A DNA stretch of 64,000 nt from Candidatus Nanoarchaeia archaeon (GTDB lineage Archaea; Nanobdellota; Nanobdellia; Woesearchaeales; JACPBV01): NCBI GenBank assembly GCA_028279655.1, contig JANQNH010000018.1:124001-188000 (forward strand), written 5' to 3'. The position numbers and the translations under genes were made by a program. Below, one piece after another: positions 34,684-41,930 of the stretch. Positions within the stretch are counted from its first letter, which is position 1; the number at the start of each line of letters is the position of its first letter. Under the pieces are notes generated by a model that saw only the letters and a list, made by a program, of their open reading frames with translations, made no database searches and had not been told where the DNA came from.

Positions 34684-35727
34684 ATGTCAAATGTATATTA
34701 TAGAAAAATCAACTCTGAAACACCAGTTGAAGAGGTTCAAAAGATTACAAAGGAACTTTTAAATAAGATTATAGAAGAAGAGAATATTAAACTTGAGAAG
34801 GAAATTCCCTTAAAGGTACATTTTGGTGAAGCTGGCAATGTTACTTACTTAAAGTCTGAGAATTATCAGGGTGTAATTGATTTTCTTAAGGAAAAGGGGA
34901 TTAAAACACATTACATTGAGACAACTGTTGTATATGGTGGACAAAGGTTTAAGAAAGAACTGCATCTAAAAACTGCCAAAGAACACGGATTTACTAATCT
35001 TCCGATTGAGATTGCTGATGGAGACTATGGGGCAGAGTATGCTGAAATTGAAATCAATAAAAAACATTTTAAGACTCATAAGATAGGAAAGGCATTTACT
35101 AAATATAACCAGTTAATTGTGTTAGCACATTTTAAGGGACATATGTTAGGCGGTTTTGGAGGAGCAATGAAGCAATTATCTATGGGGCATGCATCAAAAG
35201 GTGGAAAGCTAGCAATGCATATGGATATTAAACCTAGGATTGTTCAGAGAAAGTGCGTTAAATGCAAGATGTGCCAAAAGGCATGTAATGAGAATGCTAT
35301 AACCATCAATGATGAGGAATCTTTTATTGACCATAGTAAGTGTGTTGGATGCGGTGGTTGCGTTGCCATTTGTCCAAAAAATGCAGTTTCGATAATATCT
35401 TTAAAAGGAATATATCGAGCATTATTTCAGAGAGAAACCTTTAGAGAGAAATTAATTGAAGGGGCTTATGCTGCATCTTTAAATAAGAAAAATATTTATA
35501 TGAACTTTGCTATGAACATTACACCTGGGTGTGATTGTGAAGGCAGGAAGATGAGAATATTGATGGATGACATAGGAATATTTGTCTCAACTGATCCAGT
35601 TGCAATAGATAAAGCCTGTTATGATATGGTTGCAGCGAGAGGAAAGAGATTTCGTGGTTTTAAGCAATTTGCTTATGCAGAGAAGATTGGACTTGGAACA
35701 ACCAAATACAAATTAATTGAGGTTTAG
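34684..35727 (+). CDS. DUF362 iron-sulfur protein with two 4Fe-4S motifs
   Basis: 347 residues. Residues 1-185 are the DUF362 domain (VHFGEAGNVTYLKSENY, KIGKAFTKYNQLIVLAHFKGHMLGGFGGAMKQLSMG), then a ferredoxin-like insert with CVKCKMCQKACNENA and CVGCGGCVAICPKNA, and the DUF362 end (MNFAMNITPGCDCEG, DIGIFVSTDPVAIDKACYD). Two full CxxCxxCxxxC motifs predict two clusters. DUF362 proteins are redox proteins of unknown substrate. It starts 1 bp after the S-component stop. Confidence 0.88.
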   Translation: MSNVYYRKINSETPVEEVQKITKELLNKIIEEENIKLEKEIPLKVHFGEAGNVTYLKSENYQGVIDFLKEKGIKTHYIETTVVYGGQRFKKELHLKTAKEHGFTNLPIEIADGDYGAEYAEIEINKKHFKTHKIGKAFTKYNQLIVLAHFKGHMLGGFGGAMKQLSMGHASKGGKLAMHMDIKPRIVQRKCVKCKMCQKACNENAITINDEESFIDHSKCVGCGGCVAICPKNAVSIISLKGIYRALFQRETFREKLIEGAYAASLNKKNIYMNFAMNITPGCDCEGRKMRILMDDIGIFVSTDPVAIDKACYDMVAARGKRFRGFKQFAYAEKIGLGTTKYKLIEV

Positions 35728-35728
35728 G

Positions 35729-36280
35729 ATGAAGAAAGAACAAATAATTAAGACAGCTATGAAGTTGTTTGTTTCACAGGGATTTGAGAATACTCCAACT
35801 TCTCAAATTTCTAAAGAAAGTCAAGTAGCTACAGGAACATTATTTCATCATTTTAAGACTAAGGAAGACTTGATTAATGAAGTTTATATTTATGTTAAGA
35901 AAAGTATGGCTTCATATGTTTTTAAGAATTATAAGTCTTCTGATAGTACAAAAGAACAAATAAAACAGATATGGACTGATATAATTAAATGGTCTTTCTC
36001 TAATCAGGACGAATCTCAGTTTTTGGAAAAGTTTTATGGTTCATCATATATTGATAATGTCACAGTTGAGCAGATGGAAAAAGATTTTGAGATTGGCGGA
36101 AAAGTATTTGAGACTTCTAAGAAAGAAAAATTAATTAAGGATATGCCTATTGAATTATTTAGTAATATAACTTTTGGGCTACTTCATGCTTTTGAAAAAG
36201 AATTCTATAAGAAGAAGAGATTAGATGATAAACTTTTAAATAAATGTTGGGATATGTATTGGGGATTGTTGAAGAGGTAG
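35729..36280 (+). CDS. TetR-family transcriptional regulator
   Basis: 183 residues from ATG at 35729, just after the DUF362 stop; an in-frame TTG upstream is inside the previous gene. N-terminal HTH: IIKTAMKLFVSQGFENTPTSQISKESQVATGTLFHHFKTKEDL, the TetR pattern. The C-terminal ligand domain has no recognised ligand. It is the last gene of the operon that starts at 31478 and probably represses it through the palindrome at 31444-31463, released by a metabolite of the operon enzymes. Confidence 0.9.
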   Translation: MKKEQIIKTAMKLFVSQGFENTPTSQISKESQVATGTLFHHFKTKEDLINEVYIYVKKSMASYVFKNYKSSDSTKEQIKQIWTDIIKWSFSNQDESQFLEKFYGSSYIDNVTVEQMEKDFEIGGKVFETSKKEKLIKDMPIELFSNITFGLLHAFEKEFYKKKRLDDKLLNKCWDMYWGLLKR

Positions 36281-36312
36281 GATGTTATTCTCTAGTGCTC
36301 TTTTTTGTCTTC

Positions 36313-36512
36313 GTAAAAACATTCTGGTTGGATGAGGCGAACATCGTGATACTTGTTATGTTCTCCAACCCCACAGCGTGGTGTCGGATTTCTTCCGAAA
36401 AGTTTGAGAACCCGCCGTAAATCCAGTTGTCGCCGTAGTTTTTACTTACTTATTATCAATCCCTGCGTAGCAGACTATATGTTCGTTAGAACGAGAGAGG
36501 GGCTGTTTTTGG
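36313..36512. other. Folded multi-branched intergenic element
   Basis: GTAAAAAC (36313-36320) pairs with GTTTTTAC (36438-36445) and encloses four hairpins: GGTTGGA/TCCAACC (36326-36332, 36364-36370) with GAACAT/ATGTTC (36339-36344, 36358-36363) inside; CCAC-AGC-GTGG (36371-36381); CGGA/TCCG (36385-36388, 36394-36397). Then follow CTGC-GTA-GCAG (36463-36473), ACTATAT, GTTC-GTTA-GAAC and AGAGAGGGGC, the recurring module. It lies between the convergent tetR and DUF1801 genes. No ORF. Confidence 0.65.
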
Positions 36513-36555
36513 TTCTTTTTTGAAAAAGAATATTTGCAGTTTATAATTTCCAGAA

Positions 36556-36888
36556 TTAAGCCTTTTTTTTAGTCATTTTCAGTAATTTCACAATTCTTTT
36601 TTCGTCAATATCTTTTAGAGTTTTTATCTCGATATGAACTGTTGTGCTTGCAGTTCCATCAAAAAGTTTTATTTCTTCTTTTGATAGTCCTTTTTTTGAG
36701 AAACCTAAATTAACATGATCTTTGACTGCGACAACGTAATAATTTCCGTTGTCAAACGTTGGAACGCCCCATTTCATTTCATCTTTCACACTGGGAAAAG
36801 TCTTTATGATAATTTTATGCAACTTCCTGCAGATATCTTTTTTAGGAGAATCTTGTTTTTCAATATATTGTTTTACTTTTTCATCCAT
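36556..36888 (-). CDS. DUF1801 (YdhG-like) protein, second copy
   Basis: 110 residues starting MDEKVKQYIEKQDSPKKDI; an in-frame ATG 15 bases earlier is less likely. Clear paralogue of the protein at 23190-23540: KWGVPTFDNGNYYVVAVKDHVNLGFSK, then FDGTASTTVHIEIKTLKDIDEKRIVKLL. Ends KKKA rather than the CTECK of the other copy. One base after the 129-residue membrane protein gene on the same strand. Function unknown. Confidence 0.8.
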   Translation of the reverse strand: MDEKVKQYIEKQDSPKKDICRKLHKIIIKTFPSVKDEMKWGVPTFDNGNYYVVAVKDHVNLGFSKKGLSKEEIKLFDGTASTTVHIEIKTLKDIDEKRIVKLLKMTKKKA

Positions 36889-36889
36889 T

Positions 36890-37279
36890 TTATTTCTTCT
36901 CAATTTTCTTATTCAAAATAAACCCAATTCCTATTATCACGAAGAAATTATTGAGATAACTTAAGAATCCAGGATACCATGCACTAATATTCGTACCCGA
37001 AACTAAAACTACCATTATGTAGTCCATTAGGAGACAAAGAACATACCATGAGATTCCAGCGATTAGTCCATGTTTAGTGTAATCTGAATCAATGCATCTG
37101 AAATAAAAATACGCAACTAAGATAAAGTTTATGGCCCAAAGGGCAGCTATTATAGAGCCAAACCAGAGGTCTCCTATTTTTGGAACATTATTTTCAACAT
37201 CCCAAACAAGCATGGCAAATAATGCTGGAACAAACCAGATTAAAAATCCATATAGTATCACTCTTATTTTTTGGTTCAT
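36890..37279 (-). CDS. Four-helix membrane protein of unknown function
   Basis: 129 residues, four hydrophobic segments (VILYGFLIWFVPALFAMLVW, GSIIAALWAINFILVAYFYF, HGLIAGISWYVLCLLMDYIMVVLV, LNNFFVIIGIGFIL). The TM2-TM3 loop contains RCIDSDYTKHG. I do not recognise the family. Followed by DUF1801 copy 2 with a 1-bp gap, so they are co-transcribed. Confidence 0.65.
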   Translation of the reverse strand: MNQKIRVILYGFLIWFVPALFAMLVWDVENNVPKIGDLWFGSIIAALWAINFILVAYFYFRCIDSDYTKHGLIAGISWYVLCLLMDYIMVVLVSGTNISAWYPGFLSYLNNFFVIIGIGFILNKKIEKK

Positions 37280-37337
37280 ACATTTATCATAACATAGGTT
37301 ATTTAATAAGTTTTCTTTTTTGTATTCTTCATAAATT

Positions 37338-37500
37338 CTTTTACGAAGTAAAAGACTAAATGTCCGAAGGACAGGAACCCCCTATTTCTAAAAATGGAAC
37401 TCAAATTTTATTGTAACATCAGGATTAAGAGAATTTTTTGCGAAGCAAAAATTTGGATGGAGCCTGCAAGGTTTGGTCGGAGTAAAATCTTTTATTTTAC
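37338..37500. other. Two folded intergenic modules
   Basis: Module one: CTTTTAC-GAA-GTAAAAG (37338-37354), ACTAAAT (37355-37361), GTCC-GAA-GGAC (37362-37372), AGGAACCCCC. This is the clearest form of the recurring two-hairpin module. Module two: CATCAGGATTAAG (37417-37429, shared with 31258-31270), TTTTTGC-GAA-GCAAAAA (37435-37451), GTAAAAT/ATTTTAC (37482-37500). It occupies the gap between two same-strand genes. No ORF. Confidence 0.6.
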
Positions 37501-37515
37501 GAAGAAGTTTTTATT

Positions 37516-38031
37516 TTAGGCACGTTCGTAATGCGATTCTATTGCACCATACTTATATGATTTAGTTTTTGTAAGTTTTAATGGTATTTCTTTATTGGTT
37601 TTTTCAAATAGTCTTATTCCCTTCCCTAATAGAACTGGCATAGTGAATATAATAAACGCATCAATTAAATTTGATTTTATAAATTGATTCACTATATTAG
37701 CACCACCAATAAGCCAAATGTTACCTTCTAATTTATCAACTAATTCTTTTACATCTCCAGATACAAAAGTAACTTTTTCATCATTGCCAGTTTTTTTATT
37801 TGAAAAAACATATCCTTTTTGCTTCTTATATGGATAATCACAATCAAATCCTAATATTTGCCGATAAGTTGTGTCCCCCATAATTACAATATCTATTGGT
37901 TTAATAAAATCATTATAGCCCGTATCTTCTCCAGAACTATTAAACTTATCAAGCCAATCTACAGAACCATTCTTTCTAGCAATGAATCCATCTAAACTCA
38001 TTGCGATATAAAGGATCACTTTTTTAGTCAT
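37516..38031 (-). CDS. Dihydrofolate-reductase-like (RibD C-terminal) protein
   Basis: 171 residues: VILYIAMSLDGFIARKNGSVDWL, then IDIVIMGDTTYRQIL, YVFSNKKTG, NIWLIGGANIVNQFI and FTMPVLLGKGIRLF. This is the dihydrofolate-reductase/RibD C-terminal family of the YyaP/YwjB type, which binds NADPH; the true substrate of such stand-alone members is usually unknown. Probably an accessory gene in this region of singletons. Confidence 0.88.
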   Translation of the reverse strand: MTKKVILYIAMSLDGFIARKNGSVDWLDKFNSSGEDTGYNDFIKPIDIVIMGDTTYRQILGFDCDYPYKKQKGYVFSNKKTGNDEKVTFVSGDVKELVDKLEGNIWLIGGANIVNQFIKSNLIDAFIIFTMPVLLGKGIRLFEKTNKEIPLKLTKTKSYKYGAIESHYERA

Positions 38032-38097
38032 AACATTAATAAAAGACTAAGTCATTATTAAATTTTTGGTTAAGTGCCTAAAATAAAAATTAAGTTT

Positions 38098-38220
38098 AAA
38101 ATCGAGCATCGCTGTTACACAAACCGGAAGGAAGTGAAAGCTCGAAGAGACCCGAGGGCGAGTGAGCTAGATGCGAACGAGCCACTCTGGGGCGCATCGA
38201 GGTAAGACGCAAGGGGCAAA
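38098..38220. other. GC-rich folded intergenic element
   Basis: Clearly richer in G and C than its surroundings. CGAGC near 38102 can pair with GCTCG near 38140; GAGTG with CACTC, and GATGCG with CGCATC, form further stems in 38160-38200. It ends 1 base before the stop of the DUF3795 gene on the opposite strand, so it would lie at the 3' end of that message. No ORF. Confidence 0.45.
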
Positions 38221-38221
38221 A

Positions 38222-38557
38222 TTATCCTAACTTACCGCAAGAATCATTCCACTTGTTAGCTAATTTGATAAATTTGGAATATCCTTTTTCTTTAACGAAA
38301 ACAATACTTTTTTCATATCTTTTTCTGCCTTTTCCATAGAATATTTTTAAAATTTCACAAGGAAAATCCGAGCAATCAGCACAAGTATCAAATTTTTTAT
38401 CTTTAAAGCAACACAATTTGATTTTACATTTGGCTCTATTGATCTCTCTTTCACCTGTATCAAATCCCAATTTACAACCCCTACAATGGCCTTCAATAAA
38501 TGGTTTGCAAGTTTTACAATATGCTCCACAACAGGCAATGTATCTTTTTGAATTCAT
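38222..38557 (-). CDS. DUF3795 protein
   Basis: 111 residues with the full DUF3795 cysteine pattern: CCGAYCKTCKPFIEGHCRGC, then KCKIKLCC, and FDTCADCSDFPCEIL, ending WNDSCGKLG. It is a paralogue of the N-terminal part of 22438-22854 but lacks the added zinc ribbon. A cysteine-rich protein of unknown function. A TATA-like run lies upstream. Confidence 0.82.
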   Translation of the reverse strand: MNSKRYIACCGAYCKTCKPFIEGHCRGCKLGFDTGEREINRAKCKIKLCCFKDKKFDTCADCSDFPCEILKIFYGKGRKRYEKSIVFVKEKGYSKFIKLANKWNDSCGKLG

Positions 38558-38604
38558 AATATTAAAATAAATTTATCAATTTATAAATAATTTTCTATTT
38601 TTGT

Positions 38605-38900
38605 GATCCGAGTAACATCGCGATTTAACGACGTTTCTAGGCTGTGCCCTCGAAACATGAGGCAACCCACTAAATCAAACAGAGCTGAGAAATTTTCAGA
38701 GTGGTGGAGGAATTTGGGTGAGTAACGCAGGGGCTTTGATGCCCCGAGTAACGCAACCGCTTAATTCCTGTTATACGTAGCAGACCTTTGATGGTCTGCG
38801 GAGTTTTTAAGCCACCGAAAATGCGTTACTGCCGTAGTTTTTGATTAGTTTAATTATAATAGATTTCTGCGAAGCAGTGTAAAATTTAGGGGGAGTTCTT
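38605..38900. other. Large multi-branched folded element with two competing arms
   Basis: This fills most of the 408-bp gap 38558-38965. GTTTCTAGGCTGTGCCCTC starts a hairpin (38633-38664) shared with 30958. GGTGG/CCACC (38703-38707, 38812-38816) and GGAATT/AATTCC (38709-38714, 38763-38768) enclose GGGGC-TTTGAT-GCCCC (38730-38745). A second hairpin with the same TTTGAT loop is GCAGACC/GGTCTGC (38780-38799). AGTAACGCA occurs twice (38721-38729, 38747-38755) and both can pair with TGCGTTACT (38822-38830). CTGC-GAA-GCAG follows at 38867-38877. Confidence 0.65.
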
Positions 38901-38965
38901 ACTAGAAAAACGAAAGATTTATATATCATTCATTATTATTGAATATTTATTCACTTTTATTGAAA

Positions 38966-39550
38966 ATGATTCCAAAAAACACTCAAAAAATAATATTGTT
39001 CCTTTTGAAGAATATAGAAAAATTAGGCTATAATATTAATCAAATCTCTAAGATTAATAACATTAGTGTAGGGAGTTCTTTTAAGATTTTGAAAGATTTA
39101 GAAAAAGATAATATAGTTATAAAAAAAGAGATAAGCAATGCGTCTCATTACAAATTAAATTTTAACAATCCTGAAACAATAAAAATTTGTGAATTTCTTC
39201 TTTTAGGTGAAAAAAGAAATCTAAAAGGTTTTGCTAAAATCTATGCTGAAGAAATTACAAAATTTAAAGAAGCAGAAATGATTATTTTATTTGGTTCTGT
39301 ATTAAACGGAAAAGAGTTTAATGATGTTGATATTTTATTTTTGACTAATAAAACTAAAAAAGTTAATGATTTCTGCCTTGAAATCTCAAAAATCAGAACA
39401 AAGCCAGTTGTTCCATTAATTATGAAAAAAGATGATTTGATTAAAGAAATAAATAATAAAAAAGAAGCAATACTTGATATGATTAAAAATGGAATAATCC
39501 TTAAAGGCGAATCTATTTATATGGAGGTACTAAAAAATGTCAATTCATAG
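38966..39550 (+). CDS. MNT-type nucleotidyltransferase with N-terminal HTH
   Basis: 194 residues from the ATG at 38966. Residues 1-75 look like a winged helix (INQISKINNISVGSSFKILKDLEKDNIV). The nucleotidyltransferase motif follows as ILFGSVLNGKEFNDVDILF (GSx11DxD), the MNT antitoxin fold. Such proteins AMPylate and neutralise HEPN RNase toxins. The partner HEPN gene starts within the last codons (overlap 14 bp) but is truncated, so this antitoxin is now probably orphaned. Confidence 0.82.
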   Translation: MIPKNTQKIILFLLKNIEKLGYNINQISKINNISVGSSFKILKDLEKDNIVIKKEISNASHYKLNFNNPETIKICEFLLLGEKRNLKGFAKIYAEEITKFKEAEMIILFGSVLNGKEFNDVDILFLTNKTKKVNDFCLEISKIRTKPVVPLIMKKDDLIKEINNKKEAILDMIKNGIILKGESIYMEVLKNVNS

Positions 39551-39752
39551 GGAAAAGTTAGATTGGTGTTTAGCAAAACCAAATAGAATGAAAAGAATAA
39601 AACCAAATGATAGGCTTTCAATGGAACATATAGAGAAAGCTAAACATAATCTTAAAGCAGCTGATTATAATATTAAAGGAGGTTTCAGTGATTGTCGAAA
39701 ATGCTGCCAGAAAGGCAGATATAAGAAAGAATATTACTCCTCATTCACTTAG
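39537..39752 (+). pseudogene. Truncated HEPN toxin
   Basis: The first 52 codons encode the start of a HEPN-domain protein (LDWCLAKPNRMKRIKPNDR, then [13 protein letters not shown]-like helix [20 protein letters not shown]). The remaining 19 codons are unrelated, because the frame runs into an integrase fragment. The catalytic RxxxxxH region of HEPN is lost. The fusion point lies about 39680-39695. It is a deletion scar, not a functional toxin. Confidence 0.8.
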
Positions 39753-39903
39753 ACATTCTTTTGCTACTCATTTATTGGAAAGAGGAACAGATATACGTTA
39801 TATCAGGGATTTGTTGGGGCATTCTAATGTAGGCACTACCTTAATCTATACTAAAGTTTCAAATAGGGACTTATCAAAGATAAAGAGCCCTGTTGATGAT
39901 TAG
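39688..39903 (+). pseudogene. C-terminal fragment of a tyrosine recombinase (Xer/integrase type)
   Basis: 71 codons matching the end of archaeal Xer-type integrases: [19 protein letters not shown], then [17 protein letters not shown] and IYTKVS with the nucleophile tyrosine. The second catalytic Arg (HxLR) and His (LGH) are present; the first Arg and the N-terminal domain are gone. A GTG at 39688 is preceded by GGAGG only by chance of the fusion with the HEPN gene. Marks a former mobile element or deletion. Confidence 0.85.
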
Positions 39904-39945
39904 AGACCGAAATATTTATATACTATAGCTAGTTATATATCTACT

Positions 39946-40164
39946 ATGGCTACTACAATTCAAGTAAGTGAGAATTTGTTGAAGGAATTGAAAGATAGGA
40001 AGCTTTATGATAAAGAAAGCTATGAGGAGATAATCTGGGATCTATTAGAAGATACCATGGTCTTATCTGAAGAGACAAAGAAAGAGATAAGGCAAGCAGA
40101 AGAAGAATTTAAACAAGGAAAAGTCCATACTCTTGAAGAGGTTAAGCAGGAGCTTGGATTATGA
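39946..40164 (+). CDS. Antitoxin of RelBE-type pair
   Basis: 72 residues: N-terminal beta strand and helices of a ribbon-helix-helix-like DNA binder (TTIQVSENLLKELKDRKLYDKESYEEIIWDLLEDT), then a long acidic helix (EETKKEIRQAEEEFKQG) to wrap the toxin. A TATA element (TATTTATATACTA) lies about 30 nt upstream. The stop overlaps the toxin start (ATGATG). Typical of archaeal VapB/RelB antitoxins, and likely self-regulated. Confidence 0.85.
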   Translation: MATTIQVSENLLKELKDRKLYDKESYEEIIWDLLEDTMVLSEETKKEIRQAEEEFKQGKVHTLEEVKQELGL

Positions 40165-40412
40165 TGTATTCTATTATATTTTCTGATTTGTCTTTAAAAC
40201 AATTAAGGAAGTTGGACAAGCTAGCCCAATCTAGGATTATTGCTACAATAAACAGGTGTAGGGTCAGGCCTTATTCTCATGTTAAAAAGTTAGTGGATAG
40301 CCCTTATTATAGGTTGAGGGTTGGAAAATACAGAGTTATCATTAATATCATGAATCATGAACTTCGGATATTTGTTATTGAGGTAAAACATCGCAAGGAT
40401 GTTTATAATTGA
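40161..40412 (+). CDS. RelE/ParE-superfamily toxin
   Basis: 83 residues: YSIIFSDLSLKQLRKLDKLAQSRI, then HVKKLVDSPYYRLRVGKYRVII and a final RIFVIEVKHRKDVYN. This is the RelE mRNA-interferase fold with the basic residues Lys/Arg near LRVGKYR and the C-terminal KHRKDVY. It cuts ribosome-bound mRNA in known homologues. Paired with the preceding antitoxin by a 4-bp overlap. Appears intact. Confidence 0.9.
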   Translation: MMYSIIFSDLSLKQLRKLDKLAQSRIIATINRCRVRPYSHVKKLVDSPYYRLRVGKYRVIINIMNHELRIFVIEVKHRKDVYN

Positions 40413-40533
40413 TTATGGAAAATTACAAAAACTTCTTGGAAATTAAATAATCTTCAAATCTTTTATGCTTCTGCCTCTATTCAAAACATAAAGTTTATAA
40501 CTTAGTAAATTCTGAATATTTAATGAGGCCTTG

Positions 40534-40571
40534 GGAATCAAAGATTCCTAAACCCTCGAACAATTTTGAGG
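40534..40571 (+). promoter_or_regulatory. Leader hairpins before the 12-codon ORF and gatD
   Basis: GGAATC-AAA-GATTCC (40534-40548) is a perfect hairpin. CCTC (40554-40557) can pair with GAGG (40568-40571), which is part of the GAGGTGA ribosome site for the following mini-ORF, so access of ribosomes could be controlled by folding. Confidence 0.4.
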
Positions 40572-40579
40572 TGATTAAT

Positions 40580-40618
40580 ATGGGATGTTGTGGAGGAAAA
40601 AAGAAGAAGAAAAAATAA
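40580..40618 (+). CDS. 12-residue peptide MGCCGGKKKKKK upstream of gatD
   Basis: Twelve codons: Met, Gly, two Cys, two Gly, six Lys, stop. A strong GAGGTGA (40568-40574) lies five bases before the ATG, among the best ribosome sites in the window, whereas gatD, 19 bases after the stop, has none. It may be a real mini-protein, or a leader ORF for coupled translation of gatD. The double cysteine and lysine tail suggest membrane-surface, metal or RNA binding, all unproven. Confidence 0.5.
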   Translation: MGCCGGKKKKKK

Positions 40619-40637
40619 TTCTTCTTCTATATTTACT

Positions 40638-41918
40638 ATGGCAAAGCCAGGGGATAGGGTTAAGGTAGTTACCAAAGAAGGCGAGATTGAAGGTATTCTG
40701 ATGCCTAACGAAGAGACGGATTCTGTTGTTGTTAAGCTGGATAATGGATATAATATCGGTATCGATAAGAAGAAGGTCAAGAAGATTGATGCTGTTAAGA
40801 AATATAGTGCAAAGACAGAGAAGAAAGGCAAGTTAAGCGTGAATAAGAAGCTGCCTACTATCTCTATACTGCATACTGGAGGTACAATCGCATCTAAGGT
40901 GAACTATGAGACCGGCGGCGTGATAGCTAAGTTCGATCCTGCTGAGCTTATTGGGTTGTTTCCTGAGCTTAAGGAGATTGCTAATTTTGACAGCAGGCTG
41001 ATTGAGCAGATGTTCTCTGAGGATATGAGATTCGAGCATTATAAGAAGATTGCTGGTGCTGTGGAGAAAGAAGTTAAGAAGGGAGTTGATGGGATCATAA
41101 TAACTCATGGGACGGATACTTTAGCTTACAGTTCTGCTGCGCTTGCTTTCGTGTTAGAGAGATTAAATATCCCTGTTATCCTTGTGGGAGCTCAGAGAAG
41201 CTCTGATAGGGGTAGTTCAGACGCTGCTATGAACCTGATTTGTGCCTCTGAGTTTATCGCCAAGACGGATTTTGCAGGAGTAGGAATATGTATGCATGAG
41301 AAGCCGGATGATAAAAATTCTGTTATACTTCCAGCCTGTAAGACCCGGAAGATGCATACTTCAAGAAGGGATGCCTTTAAGGCAATAAATGATACGCCTA
41401 TAGCAATGATTAATTATGATACTAGGAAAATTAGATTCTTGAGGGATTATGGTAAGAGATCTGATAGTAAGTTGGTTATCAAGGAGGGATTTGAGGATAA
41501 GATAGGGTTGATAAAGTGTCATCCTAATATGTTCAGAGAGCAGTTTGATTTCTTTAAAGGTTATAAAGGGTTAGTGATCGAAGGGACAGGACTGGGCCAT
41601 GCACCTGTCGATCCCCCGCAGAGACTGAATATAAACATATTGGAATCTATTAAATCTCTGGTTAAGTCCGGTACAATAGTAGTTATGACATCTCAGTGCT
41701 TGTTTGGCAGTACACATCCTCATGTTTATACTGCTGCTATAAACCTGTCTAAGGCAGGGGTTGTATATTGTAAGGATATGCTTTCGGAGACTGCATTTAT
41801 CAAACTTTCATGGCTTTTGGGCAACTACAAGGATAAGGAAGAGATCAAGAGACTTATAGCTACTGATCTTAGGGGGGAGATCAATCCAAGGATAGAGCCT
41901 GAACAGTATCTGGAATAA
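40638..41918 (+). CDS. gatD: Glu-tRNA(Gln) amidotransferase subunit D
   Basis: 426 residues, asparaginase-like glutaminase that supplies ammonia to GatE for making Gln-tRNA(Gln) in archaea. N-terminal small beta domain (GDRVKVVTKEGEIEGILMPN), then the asparaginase domain with ILHTGGTIASK (catalytic Thr), the second Thr in ITHGTDTLAYS, VGAQRSSDRGSSD and the late VVMTSQCLFGSTHPHVY. The start ATG is set by the family N-terminus; the frame opens 16 codons earlier inside the mini-ORF. GatE is 3.1 kb downstream. Confidence 0.95.
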   Translation: MAKPGDRVKVVTKEGEIEGILMPNEETDSVVVKLDNGYNIGIDKKKVKKIDAVKKYSAKTEKKGKLSVNKKLPTISILHTGGTIASKVNYETGGVIAKFDPAELIGLFPELKEIANFDSRLIEQMFSEDMRFEHYKKIAGAVEKEVKKGVDGIIITHGTDTLAYSSAALAFVLERLNIPVILVGAQRSSDRGSSDAAMNLICASEFIAKTDFAGVGICMHEKPDDKNSVILPACKTRKMHTSRRDAFKAINDTPIAMINYDTRKIRFLRDYGKRSDSKLVIKEGFEDKIGLIKCHPNMFREQFDFFKGYKGLVIEGTGLGHAPVDPPQRLNINILESIKSLVKSGTIVVMTSQCLFGSTHPHVYTAAINLSKAGVVYCKDMLSETAFIKLSWLLGNYKDKEEIKRLIATDLRGEINPRIEPEQYLE

Positions 41919-41930
41919 AAAAAGAAAAAA

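Noticed and set aside
25865-38900. Integron attC sites between gene cassettes
   Set aside because: Singletons separated by folded sites and an integrase remnant suggest it, but the arms at 27831/27926 have GTTRRRY and RYYYAAC in the reverse order to attC, other copies lack both, and the recombinase piece has no IntI-specific region.
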